The position numbers were made by a program, and so were the translations under genes. A stretch of DNA of 43,290 bases, taken from contig CAISUD010000039.1 in assembly GCA_903888625.1 (NCBI GenBank), positions 1 to 43,290 on the forward strand. The letters run 5' to 3'. This DNA is from an uncultured bacterium (GTDB taxonomy: Bacteria > Patescibacteriota > Minisyncoccia > Phycocordibacterales > UBA9973). Shown here piece after piece: positions 7,113 through 14,638 of this stretch (the stretch's first letter is position 1; each line of letters starts with the position of its first letter). The notes beneath the pieces were generated by a model. That model ran no database searches, was not told the DNA's origin, and saw only the letters and a list, made by a program, of their open reading frames with translations.

Positions 7113-7163
7113 TAACCAAAAACACATGTCAAAGAAACTATCATTTGCTATGACAATAACATA
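7113..7163 (-). promoter_or_regulatory. Upstream box B, shared with 5810-5863
   Basis: It contains the same ordered blocks as box A: TAACCA, TGTCAAA, ACTATCATT and ATGACAATAACATA. On the minus strand TTGACA with AT-rich sequence 16 nt later could be a promoter. Confidence 0.6.
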
Positions 7164-7185
7164 ATTAAATCTATTTGTAAACTAG

Positions 7186-7256
7186 CGGGCGATGAGGGAA
7201 TCGAACCCCCGCCAAAGGTTTTGGAGACCTTCGTTCTACCACTAAACTAATCGCCC
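7186..7256 (-). tRNA. tRNA-Trp (CCA anticodon)
   Basis: On the minus strand GGGCGAT pairs with ATCGCCC to form the acceptor stem, with discriminator G. The anticodon loop CTCCAAA gives CCA, and the T arm contains GGTTCGATTCC. The 3' CCA is not encoded. The neighbour rpmG on the same strand is a common arrangement near tRNA-Trp in bacteria. Confidence 0.97.
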
Positions 7257-7258
7257 AT

Positions 7259-7372
7259 ATTCCGACCCGAAGATCGGAATAATGAAACGTGGAATTAAAA
7301 ATTAACACGTTTCCAAAGATTTATCTCGAAGGATAAACCAATAAAAAGAACATGCAGTAAACATTTACTGCA
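7259..7372 (-). ncRNA. Structured leader upstream of tRNA-Trp with four consecutive hairpins
   Basis: Between a -10 element (7378-7383) and the tRNA lie four hairpins in ~115 nt: TGCAGTAAA/TTTACTGCA (7353-7372), TTTATC/GATAAA (7320-7337), AAACGTG/CACGTTT (7285-7312) and ATTCCGA/TCGGAAT (7259-7280). No long open frame covers it. It may be a processed leader of the tRNA precursor or a separate small RNA. Confidence 0.45.
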
Positions 7373-7377
7373 CGAGT

Positions 7378-7383
7378 ATTATA
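7378..7383 (-). promoter_or_regulatory. -10 element for the tRNA-Trp leader
   Basis: TATAAT on the minus strand lies just before the first hairpin of the leader, about 120 nt upstream of the tRNA, and downstream of the rpmG stop. Confidence 0.5.
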
Positions 7384-7416
7384 TCATAAAAAAGTTAGTT
7401 TAAAAAATTTAAAGAA

Positions 7417-7575
7417 TTATTTTTTAACTTCTTTATGCTTGGTGATTTTCTTACACCATTTGCAATACTTTTTGAGCTCGATTTTTTTAGTAACGAGTTT
7501 TTTATTTTTACTTGACCAGTAGTTTATCCTTTTGCAGGTACCGCAAGCAAGTTTTATAAGTCTATCTTGTGACAT
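7417..7575 (-). CDS. rpmG: 50S ribosomal protein L33
   Basis: The 52-residue protein reads MSQDRLIKLACGTCKRINYW at its N-terminus, with a second CxxC (YCKWC) and a Lys-rich end (KKITKHKEVKK). It is the zinc-binding form of L33, with two CxxC pairs. The length and the YW(S)SKNKK segment fit the family. TATCCT lies exactly 6 nt before the ATG, with TTGCAA 17 nt further up. It precedes tRNA-Trp on the same strand. Confidence 0.93.
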   Translation of the reverse strand: MSQDRLIKLACGTCKRINYWSSKNKKLVTKKIELKKYCKWCKKITKHKEVKK

Positions 7576-7581
7576 AATGCT

Positions 7582-7610
7582 AGGATACTATAAAACAGCT
7601 AAAATTGCAA
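7582..7610 (-). promoter_or_regulatory. rpmG promoter
   Basis: The minus strand has TTGCAA (7605-7610), a 17-nt spacer, TATCCT (7582-7587), 6 nt and the ATG at 7575. The divergent promoter of the small plus-strand ORF overlaps the -35 side. Confidence 0.6.
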
Positions 7611-7614
7611 GAAA

Positions 7615-7623
7615 TGCTATAAT
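7615..7623 (+). promoter_or_regulatory. Extended -10 (TGC-TATAAT) of the small acidic ORF
   Basis: TGCTATAAT is followed by TTTATT and the ATG at 7630. The perfect match to the window-wide layout is the main support for expression of that short ORF. Confidence 0.6.
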
Positions 7624-7629
7624 TTTATT

Positions 7630-7770
7630 ATGGATAATGATAAAGAAAATCTAGATGAAAATCGAACAAATAATCAAAATAACACTAGTGCAAGTAACAA
7701 TAAAAATGAAGGCACTGGAGATTATGATGATCAAGATGAAAAGAAAGATGAAGACAATGATGAAAATTAA
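7630..7770 (+). CDS. Small acidic Asn/Asp-rich protein, unknown
   Basis: A 46-residue frame begins MDNDKENLDENRTNNQNN and continues with Gly, Asp and Lys repeats to DEDNDEN. It is strongly acidic and surely disordered, without membrane segments. No family is recognised. Support comes from the TGC-TATAAT plus 6 nt before the ATG and from its fit between rpmG and alr. Low complexity alone would be weak evidence. Confidence 0.5.
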   Translation: MDNDKENLDENRTNNQNNTSASNNKNEGTGDYDDQDEKKDEDNDEN

Positions 7771-7776
7771 GCTCTT

Positions 7777-8907
7777 CTATTTCACAACCCTCGGTAGAAG
7801 CGGGTTGATTTTAGTTACAACTTCGTAGTTAATCGTATTTTGTTTTTTGGCTAATTCTTCGGCTGTTATTTCGCGGTTACCTTGCTTGCCGAGCAAGACA
7901 ACTTCATCTTCTATTTTTACCTTTTTCAAATGGCTCACATCAACCACAAACATATTCATCGCAACTCTGCCGAGAACTTTGCATTTAGTACCTGAAATTA
8001 AAACTTCGCCATTATTCGATAATCCCCTACTAAAACCATCCGCATAACCTTGTGGGATTAAAGCAATTTTAGTTTCTTTTTTTGTAATAAAAGTAAGCCC
8101 ATAACCAATACTATAATTTTTAGGCAATGTCTTTATTTGAGCAATATGGGTTTTCCAAGTCAGCACAGGTTTGAGGTTGATATTTTTTGCAAATTTATTT
8201 TCCAAATGTTTTGATGGCCATAAACCATAAAGTCCAATACCAAGTCGGACGATATTGTTTTTACCGACAGGCTCGTAGACCATAGCACCAGCAGTAGAAG
8301 AAATATGAGTTTGTAAATTTTTAAAACCAAAATCTCTGGACATTTTCAAAATATCTTGATATTTTTTTATTTGTTTTTCGGCATGTGAAAAATCTGCTGT
8401 GTCTTCAATATTTGCAAAATGCGCATAGATTCCAGTAAGTTTAATATTTTTTGTTTTCACAATTAAATTAAAAACCTTCGGCAATTCATTTTCCAAAAAA
8501 CCTTCTCTACCCAAATATGCATCGAAGGCTAAATGAATTTCTTGAACTTTGTTCAAACTCCCCGCGATAGCAGAAATATTTAATAATTGCTCTTTTGAAA
8601 AAACAGTCAAAATACATCCAATTTTTATGGCTTTTTCTAGATCATCCTTAGCAACGTAACCAAAAACGAGAATTGGTTTCTTAGTAACTTTTTTTATTCT
8701 TACCAATTCTTCTATACTGTTTACCTGAAAATAATCAACGTAAGGTGATAAAATTTTTACAACCTCTGTATCACCATGCCCATAAGCATTCCCTTTCACC
8801 ACCGCTGAAATCAAAGTTTTCTTATCTAAATAATTTCTAAACTCTCTGACATTATGAATCAAATTTTTTTCCGAGATTTCTAAATATGAAAGAGGTAGAT
8901 TATGCAT
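7777..8907 (-). CDS. alr: Alanine racemase
   Basis: The enzyme converts L- to D-alanine with PLP for peptidoglycan. The 376-residue protein has the PLP lysine K38 in VVKGNAYGHG, the catalytic Tyr in SIGYGLTF, AHFANIED in the barrel, and C-terminal VLLGKQGNREITAEELA. The ATG follows the ddl stop by one base (TAA-T-ATG), so ddl and alr form a coupled pair that makes D-Ala-D-Ala. The cell therefore builds its own cross-linkable peptidoglycan precursor. Confidence 0.95.
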   Translation of the reverse strand: MHNLPLSYLEISEKNLIHNVREFRNYLDKKTLISAVVKGNAYGHGDTEVVKILSPYVDYFQVNSIEELVRIKKVTKKPILVFGYVAKDDLEKAIKIGCILTVFSKEQLLNISAIAGSLNKVQEIHLAFDAYLGREGFLENELPKVFNLIVKTKNIKLTGIYAHFANIEDTADFSHAEKQIKKYQDILKMSRDFGFKNLQTHISSTAGAMVYEPVGKNNIVRLGIGLYGLWPSKHLENKFAKNINLKPVLTWKTHIAQIKTLPKNYSIGYGLTFITKKETKIALIPQGYADGFSRGLSNNGEVLISGTKCKVLGRVAMNMFVVDVSHLKKVKIEDEVVLLGKQGNREITAEELAKKQNTINYEVVTKINPLLPRVVK

Positions 8908-8908
8908 A

Positions 8909-9877
8909 TTATTTAACAGTAACTTTTAGTTTATTCTCTCTATTGTACCTTTCAATAGCAAATTGAATCAAATTATCGAGAAGTTTGGGCAATGGTAACC
9001 CACTTGCCTCCCACATTTTTGGATACATACTAATAGCCGTAAATCCTGGAATTGTATTTAGTTCAATCACCAAGATATCTCCATTTTTTTTGAGGAAAAA
9101 ATCTACACGTCCCATTCCTTCACATTCAAGAACCTTAAAAACTTTGACCGCCATGACCTTGATCTTGTTTATTGTATTTTTTGGAATAATAGCAGGAATT
9201 TGAGCAATAGATTCGCTATCTATATATTTTGAGTCATAAGAATAAAAATCAGCATTAGGAATTATTTCTCCAGGAATAGCCGCAACAGGGTTTTCATTGC
9301 CGAGCACAGAGCATTCTATCTCTCGTCCAATAATATTTTCTTCAATTACAATTTTTGTATCATATAAAAAAGCATCTTTTACTCCGGCAGTGAATTCTTT
9401 TTCATTTCTAGCTTTATGAATGCCGACAGAAGAACCAAGGTTGGCTGGTTTTATAAAAACTATTTTCCCTAAAGTTTTTGCAATTTTTGTATAAGAAATT
9501 TTGTCGCCCTTACGGAAAGTCAAGTATTTTGCAATTGGAATTCCAGCCTCGTGTAAGAGTCTTTTCATAACATCTTTGTCCATACTGACAGCTGAACCTA
9601 AAACAGATGGCCCGACAAATGGCACTCCAATTATTTTAAACAAGCCTTGCATTGAGCCATCTTCTCCAAACGGACCGTGTAAAACTGGGAAAACAACATC
9701 GCATTGTTTGATTTTATTAATATCAAAGACACCATCGTGGCTTATTTTTATTGGAGTTATTTGATATTTATTTGGATCAAGTGCCTTGATAACATTTTGA
9801 GCGGACTCGATAGAGACCTCATGCTCGGCAGATTTTCCACCAAAAAGTACACAAATTTTTAGCTTTTTCTTTACCAT
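8909..9877 (-). CDS. ddl: D-alanine--D-alanine ligase
   Basis: This ATP-grasp enzyme joins two D-Ala for the peptidoglycan pentapeptide. The 322-residue protein has VLFGGKSAEHEVSIESAQ at the N-terminus, VLHGPFGEDGSMQGLFKI, the ATP-binding VFIKPANLGSSVGI, and C-terminal VIELNTIPGFTAISMYPKMW with the metal-binding Asn/Glu residues. TATACT lies 6 nt before the ATG. It is the first gene of the ddl-alr operon. Confidence 0.95.
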   Translation of the reverse strand: MVKKKLKICVLFGGKSAEHEVSIESAQNVIKALDPNKYQITPIKISHDGVFDINKIKQCDVVFPVLHGPFGEDGSMQGLFKIIGVPFVGPSVLGSAVSMDKDVMKRLLHEAGIPIAKYLTFRKGDKISYTKIAKTLGKIVFIKPANLGSSVGIHKARNEKEFTAGVKDAFLYDTKIVIEENIIGREIECSVLGNENPVAAIPGEIIPNADFYSYDSKYIDSESIAQIPAIIPKNTINKIKVMAVKVFKVLECEGMGRVDFFLKKNGDILVIELNTIPGFTAISMYPKMWEASGLPLPKLLDNLIQFAIERYNRENKLKVTVK

Positions 9878-9941
9878 TTTTTGAGTATAACATTTTTAAT
9901 TTTAAATATAAATACCCATTAACTCTTACCTAGTAGTAATA

Positions 9942-9977
9942 TTCTACCAACTTTGACGACCGTCAAATTTAGTAGAA
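9942..9977. repeat. Two-part palindrome downstream of Cys-rich protein P1
   Basis: Outer arms TTCTAC/GTAGAA and inner arms TTTGAC/GTCAAA form an interrupted hairpin. Six T follow on the plus strand, so it could terminate plus-strand transcription, but no plus gene ends here. It lies in the 160-bp gap between the ddl promoter and P1, next to the second palindrome at 10014-10038. Confidence 0.55.
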
Positions 9978-10013
9978 CTTTTTTAAAATACACATTTACG
10001 CTATAGCTGATAT

Positions 10014-10038
10014 ATGTTCAAAGTCGAACTTTGAACAT
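10014..10038. repeat. Palindrome ATGTTCAAAGT-CGA-ACTTTGAACAT (copy 1)
   Basis: The 11-base arms are perfect. The last base touches the P1 stop codon. The same 25-base sequence recurs at 42717-42741, next to another Cys-rich paralogue. There is no T-run on the minus strand here, so this copy is not a classical terminator. Confidence 0.8.
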
Positions 10039-11750
10039 TAATACACTTCCTGCTGATAGCATTTTTCACAATAAAGTATTTCTGGTCTATCAGTGGTGTA
10101 AGTTGTTTGAAATTTATTAACACAACCTTTATGCATACAAGACCTTTCGTAAAGTCTAATTGGGTTCCTAAATCTTAATCCTTGATAATGGCGACAATTC
10201 GGACAATATCTAGGCAATGGTAATTTTCTATCTTTATAAAACTGTAATTCGTACGACATAATTTTATAGGCACTTGAACATTGAAAATGTTGATCTCCAT
10301 CATTTGGACAAGCAATTACTTCGTCTAAAATTTTATCAGAAACATCTTTAATGCTATCCGGTAAATCCTTAGATTTGATTGTAATATTATAATTCCTAAG
10401 AGCTCGATCATCCCATGGATATCCCATTTGAAGAACTTCCTCTTTAGAGGAAGGCAAAAAATCATTGGCTGTGCTTAAATTATAAGCAAATGGACTCATG
10501 TTTGGAGGATAAAATTCGCCATATTTATAAATTCTTCCATTTTCATCTATATATGGCATTTCATTCATATGTTTTTTTATTTTTTCCACTATTTCAAAAT
10601 ATTCTTCTTTTTTATATTGTTTATTAAAAATACAATACTCTGCATTCGTGAGCCCAACACAAGCAAAACAATTATTACAATTTCGACAGATAATAGAATA
10701 CTCACATTCTCTAGATCCCAAGCTTATATAACAAAACGATTGTTTATAAGTATTCAAACTGGCAGCAGTAGACTCATAAATCAATTCTCCTGAAGCGATG
10801 CCCGTATCATCATAACAATCTTTACAACCCTCCAATATTCTAGAACAATTAAATATATTTTCAGAACGCTGAACATCAAAAGAACACCTGACATCTTTTG
10901 AGTTTTTTATATAATCTCCGATTGAATTTTGAGAATTATAAATTTGAGCGTAACGATGAATGGCTTTTCTTTCTACTATTTTATCAAAAATTTCTTCTGC
11001 TTTTTTAAAACCGGAATAAGTATCGAGTCGTAAATTTAAAATTTCTTTTTCATAATTCTCTTTCGAGAGTTTTTTATTTTTAAAAAAATATTGCTGATTT
11101 CGCAAACCATGAGATAAACAGCAATTCTGGCAATTTACACAATCGAAAAGAAAATAAGAATCAATGCACTTACTAGATTCAATCACAAAATGACAATTGT
11201 AATTCATGTCAGAGCTTATGTTATAAGAAGAATTTTCCAATTTTTGTACAGCATAACAATCTAAAACATTTTTAGATTTATCGATCAATTCTGAATAAAG
11301 AACATTCTCACATTCAGTAATAGAAAATGATAAATAACAATCTTTATTATCTATACTATAATTAGTATAATCAGATCTAATCATATTACCAGCTTGATAA
11401 GTATAAAGAAAAGGAGATTCTATTATCAACTCCCTCATCTGCTCAAAAAACGGCCTGGAAAAATCATAATCGCAACCCTGTAGAAATGGGTTTCTTTTGT
11501 CACTATTCCAACATTCAGTACAATAAACAACTTTTGTTTTTTCTTCCCTATACATTGAAACTAAATTCTTTCCACATATACCACAAATTCTCTTAAATAA
11601 AGACCTAAAATTACGCCAAAGCATACGTCGAACCAGCCGACATTCTGGACACCAAGAGGGCGGTGGAACTTTTATTTTTTCGTAAAAATTAAAATCTTCC
11701 ACTTCTATGGTGAAATCTTTTTTACAGTTTTGACAAGTTTTTGTTTCCAT
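10038..11750 (-). CDS. Large Cys-rich zinc-ribbon protein P1, paralogue of 36593 and 40975
   Basis: The 570-residue protein has about 37 Cys. The N-terminal zinc ribbon pairs CQNC (6-9) with WCPEC (33-37) and carries NFYEKIKVPPPSWCPECR, conserved in all three paralogues; a second ribbon (ICGIC ... YCTEC) follows. Two central arrays of short rungs (SKNVLDCYAV-type) each end in a block like NCVNCQNCCLSHGLRN then Phe/Asn-Lys-Lys/Gln and YEKE, suggesting an internal duplication and perhaps a beta-helix. The C-terminus has RYCPNCR, a paired-Cys ribbon, and YCEKCYQQEVY. The start METKTCQNC matches the paralogues; the longer frame to 11777 reads into a palindrome. Function unknown. It stands apart from the VirD4-like genes, between ddl and scpB. 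Confidence 0.85.
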   Translation of the reverse strand: METKTCQNCKKDFTIEVEDFNFYEKIKVPPPSWCPECRLVRRMLWRNFRSLFKRICGICGKNLVSMYREEKTKVVYCTECWNSDKRNPFLQGCDYDFSRPFFEQMRELIIESPFLYTYQAGNMIRSDYTNYSIDNKDCYLSFSITECENVLYSELIDKSKNVLDCYAVQKLENSSYNISSDMNYNCHFVIESSKCIDSYFLFDCVNCQNCCLSHGLRNQQYFFKNKKLSKENYEKEILNLRLDTYSGFKKAEEIFDKIVERKAIHRYAQIYNSQNSIGDYIKNSKDVRCSFDVQRSENIFNCSRILEGCKDCYDDTGIASGELIYESTAASLNTYKQSFCYISLGSRECEYSIICRNCNNCFACVGLTNAEYCIFNKQYKKEEYFEIVEKIKKHMNEMPYIDENGRIYKYGEFYPPNMSPFAYNLSTANDFLPSSKEEVLQMGYPWDDRALRNYNITIKSKDLPDSIKDVSDKILDEVIACPNDGDQHFQCSSAYKIMSYELQFYKDRKLPLPRYCPNCRHYQGLRFRNPIRLYERSCMHKGCVNKFQTTYTTDRPEILYCEKCYQQEVY

Positions 11751-11758
11751 ATATTTAT

Positions 11759-11794
11759 ATGCTACAAACTCAGCCATGGCAGAATTTGTAGCAT
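11759..11794. repeat. 36-base imperfect palindrome upstream of P1
   Basis: ATGCTACAAA at 11759 and TTTGTAGCAT at 11794 are the outer arms, and the centre GCCATGGC is self-complementary; two positions mismatch. It ends 9 nt before the P1 start on one side and lies 13 nt from the scpB stop on the other. Confidence 0.65.
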
Positions 11795-11806
11795 CTCAAT
11801 ATCATT

Positions 11807-12364
11807 TTATTCTTCTAAAGCTTCTTCCATTTCTTCTTCCATTTTGACACTAACTTCGTTTAAATTTTGATTTGTTTCATTATATTCCGGCAATTCTTGT
11901 ACGCTCTTTACCCCCAAATATGAGAGTAATTCAAAGGTCGGTTTGTAGATATAGCGTCGATTATCCTTTGGATCAGTTGTCTTTTCTACTAACCCTCGGA
12001 TAGAGAGCATTCGAAGAGTAAAACTTGAATTAACCCCTCGAATATAGTCAATTTCAGCCCGAGTCACTCCATTTTTATACAAAACTACCGACAAAGTTTC
12101 TAAACTTGCTTTCGAAAGCTCTTTGTTCAATTCTTCTTTTTGTAAATTCTCTATCATTCCTGAAAATTCTGGATTCGTGCCCAAAGTAATTTCATCTTGT
12201 TTTTCCAAAAGCACGACGCCTCTTTCATTTAAATTACTTTTTAATTCTAAAATTGCTGTTGTGATTTCTTCTTTTGAAACTTTCAAGATTTCTTCCAATT
12301 TTTTGTAGGATACTGGCTCACCTTTGAAAAATAATATTGCCTCAATTTTTTTTGATAAATCCAT
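11807..12364 (-). CDS. scpB: Segregation and condensation protein B
   Basis: ScpB binds ScpA and the SMC ATPase in the condensin-like complex. The 185-residue protein has two winged-helix domains: KIEAILFFKGEPVSYKKLEE at the N-terminus and LETLSVVLYKNGVTRAEIDY followed by IRGVNSSFTLRMLSIRGLV in the second. An acidic tail ends it. It starts 5 nt after the scpA stop. No smc gene lies in the window. Confidence 0.93.
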   Translation of the reverse strand: MDLSKKIEAILFFKGEPVSYKKLEEILKVSKEEITTAILELKSNLNERGVVLLEKQDEITLGTNPEFSGMIENLQKEELNKELSKASLETLSVVLYKNGVTRAEIDYIRGVNSSFTLRMLSIRGLVEKTTDPKDNRRYIYKPTFELLSYLGVKSVQELPEYNETNQNLNEVSVKMEEEMEEALEE

Positions 12365-12369
12365 ATATT

Positions 12370-13116
12370 CTAATTCGTAGTTGTTAATTCATAATTATTA
12401 ATTTGCTTTTCAAGTATAATATCTTCAAAATTTTGATTCTGAATTGCATTTAAAATCCCATTTCGAATTAATTCTAACATAGCAAGAAATGAAACAATTA
12501 CAACTACCCGCTCTTCACGAGTGACAGCCTTGCCACTAAACTCTTTAAAATTCATTTTTAAAGAATTTTCAATTCGATCTGTTAATTTTTCAATCATTTC
12601 TTCGATACTTATTACTTTTTTTACTGCAACTTCAGGCATAAAAACTTTTTTAGGCATTCGTCCCAATAGATCGGTCACAAAGGTCATCATACTATTTGTA
12701 GTAATCTGCTCGTCAGGTAAAAAGACTAAATAATCATTCTTTCTTTCTCCGCTTGGAAATATTACTTTCTGACCAAAATTATTTTTTATATTTCCTGCTA
12801 GTCTTGTATAAAGTTCATACAATTTCAAGCGATCTTCTAAGTTTTTGATATCACCTTCTTCTTCGTCAGTCAAATTCAAATTCGGTAGTAAGGATTTTGA
12901 TTTTATTAAAATAAGAGTAGCCGCTACTACTAGAAAACTAGTGATCTCGCTCGGGCTTAAATTCTCTAAAGAATTCACGTATTTTAAATAATCTTCAGTA
13001 ACTTGAGCAAGTGAAATCTCATTAATAAAAAGCTTTTTTTCTTCAACTAAATTTAAAAGTAAACCAAATGGTCCTTCAAAATTCCCTGTCTTGATTTTAT
13101 ATATCTCTGTTTCCAC
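12370..13116 (-). CDS. scpA: Segregation and condensation protein A (GTG start)
   Basis: The kleisin subunit ScpA bridges the SMC heads. The 248-residue protein begins METEIYKIKTGNFEGPFGLL, the standard ScpA N-terminus, and contains FLVVAATLILIKSKSLLP, typical of the family, and a C-terminal winged helix (REERVVVIVSFLAMLELIRN). The start codon is GTG, placed by both the family N-terminus and TATAAT exactly 6 nt upstream. It forms an operon with scpB. Confidence 0.94.
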   Translation of the reverse strand: METEIYKIKTGNFEGPFGLLLNLVEEKKLFINEISLAQVTEDYLKYVNSLENLSPSEITSFLVVAATLILIKSKSLLPNLNLTDEEEGDIKNLEDRLKLYELYTRLAGNIKNNFGQKVIFPSGERKNDYLVFLPDEQITTNSMMTFVTDLLGRMPKKVFMPEVAVKKVISIEEMIEKLTDRIENSLKMNFKEFSGKAVTREERVVVIVSFLAMLELIRNGILNAIQNQNFEDIILEKQINNYELTTTN

Positions 13117-13122
13117 TGTTAT

Positions 13123-13128
13123 ATTATA
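13123..13128 (-). promoter_or_regulatory. -10 element of scpA (decides a GTG start)
   Basis: TATAAT, then ATAACA, then GTG at 13116. The same 6-nt spacing before a GTG shows that the rule does not depend on ATG. Confidence 0.6.
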
Positions 13129-13161
13129 TACTTTTTTTAATTTTTCGCATCAAATTTTTAA

Positions 13162-14637
13162 TTACAAATCTAGGTCTAAAATTTCATCGATTCGAATTTT
13201 TTTCACAAAATCTGGCACGTGAGAAACCAGGATGAGAGCCCCTTTATATTTGTTTATCGCCTCAGCAATTATCGGTAAATGTCGAAAATTAATATGATTT
13301 GTTGGCTCATCTAAAATAAGTAACCCTGGACGTTCAAGTACTAGTCTAGCGAAGGCTACCAGGCCTTTTTGACCCTCAGAGAGGCTACCTATCTTTGTAC
13401 GGATGAATTCACTAGTAATCAAAAAAGAGGCTGCAACTGCCCTCATTTTCTCTTCATCTAAAGTCGCACCACCAGAGACGATAGCACTCGCCAACGATTG
13501 ATAAACTGTATCTTCAAAATTTAAGGTAGAAAAATCCTGTCGATAATAACCTACACGGATACCATCCAAAATTTTCGTCCCTGGATCAATTTTTTTGGCA
13601 ATTTTTTCAAGTAAGGTACTTTTACCAATACCATTTGGTCCACTCAAAAGTAAATGCTGATTTTTTTTCAATTTAATATTTGCTTTGTGTTTTACTATTT
13701 TACCAGTCTTAGCATTCATCGTGGTAAAAGAATTTATAACAACAATATCCCCATTAATATCTTCTTGAACTGGAATTGTAAATGCTTTAATAGTTTTATC
13801 CTCTTTTCTGACATCAACCATATTTTCCTCCAATTCTTCTGCTTTTTCTCGCATCCGTCTAGCTACCAAACGAAGTCCACCACCTTTATGAGCAAAGACA
13901 TTGGCTTGATCTTTTTTAGTTTGAATTTCTTTGGCCAACTGTGCATTCTTCATATTTTCTTTTTCAACTCGAGCCATAATTTCTCTTAAAACATTTTTGT
14001 AGTTGCCAGTGTATTGTTCAACTTGACGAGTATAAATATCCAAATACAAAACGCCATCAGAAAATGCATTCAAAAATTCTGCATCGTGCGAAATGACGAT
14101 GACTGTCTTTTTATATTTAATTAAAAAATCTGTTAGATGCGAAATACCTGCATGGTCTAAATTATTTGTCGGCTCATCTAGTAAAAGTAGATCGGGGTCT
14201 AAGATAAGTGCACTAGCTAAAAGAATTCGAGCTAGTTGACCACCAGAAAAACTTTCCAAAATTCTGTCGTGCAATTTTGTATGCCCTTTTAAATTCACTA
14301 CTTCTAACACATCGTCTATTCGTGGATCAATATCATAAATTTTTTTTGAAAATTGTTTTTCAAAAAATTCACGGACAGAAAGTTTTAAATCTTCTCTTTC
14401 CATGACTTGTTTAGCCATTGCAATACTAATATTATTTTTCACAATTGTACCTGATTCTGGTCTTAAGGCACCTATAATCAAACCAAAAATAGTACTTTTA
14501 CCAGCACCATTTTGTCCCATAATCGTTATTTTTGAACCCCGCCTGATAGGAAAACTCACATTATCTAGTATGGGTTTATTTATTCCATATTCAAATGAAA
14601 CAGAATCAAATCTGAGAATAGTCTCGTTTTTGGACAT
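13162..14637 (-). CDS. ABC-F family ATPase (ribosome-associated)
   Basis: The 491-residue protein has two ABC cassettes in one chain without membrane segments. Cassette 1 has GQNGAGKST, SFSGGQLARILLA and DLLLLDEPTNNLD; cassette 2 has SGPNGIGKSTLLEKIA, SLSEGQKGLVAFA and LLILDEPTNHIN. A charged linker of about 80 residues lies between them. ABC-F proteins act on the ribosome in translation rescue or antibiotic protection; the subgroup cannot be fixed by eye. The second signature is SEGQ rather than SGGQ, a modest variant. The ATG follows the pepA stop by one base (TAA-T-ATG). Confidence 0.92.
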   Translation of the reverse strand: MSKNETILRFDSVSFEYGINKPILDNVSFPIRRGSKITIMGQNGAGKSTIFGLIIGALRPESGTIVKNNISIAMAKQVMEREDLKLSVREFFEKQFSKKIYDIDPRIDDVLEVVNLKGHTKLHDRILESFSGGQLARILLASALILDPDLLLLDEPTNNLDHAGISHLTDFLIKYKKTVIVISHDAEFLNAFSDGVLYLDIYTRQVEQYTGNYKNVLREIMARVEKENMKNAQLAKEIQTKKDQANVFAHKGGGLRLVARRMREKAEELEENMVDVRKEDKTIKAFTIPVQEDINGDIVVINSFTTMNAKTGKIVKHKANIKLKKNQHLLLSGPNGIGKSTLLEKIAKKIDPGTKILDGIRVGYYRQDFSTLNFEDTVYQSLASAIVSGGATLDEEKMRAVAASFLITSEFIRTKIGSLSEGQKGLVAFARLVLERPGLLILDEPTNHINFRHLPIIAEAINKYKGALILVSHVPDFVKKIRIDEILDLDL

Positions 14638-14638
14638 A

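Noticed and set aside
7295..7364. Short ORF in the tRNA-Trp leader starting MFTACSFYWF
   Set aside because: The ATG is 13 nt, not 6, after the -10 element and lies inside a perfect hairpin; the aromatic content is expected by chance in A+T-rich DNA. The hairpin interpretation explains the region better.
7872..7896. Inverted repeat TTGCTTGCCGAGCAA in alr as a fifth REP-like copy
   Set aside because: It lacks the AGGCAAGACCT core, and the encoded LLGKQGN is the normal Alr sequence.
10139..10160. CAAGACCT inside the P1 C-terminus as a REP-like copy
   Set aside because: There is no pairing arm, and the residues RSCMHKGC fit the ribbon of the paralogues.
11751..11777. N-terminal extension of P1 (MAEFVAYKY)
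   Set aside because: It translates part of a 36-base palindrome and does not match the paralogues.
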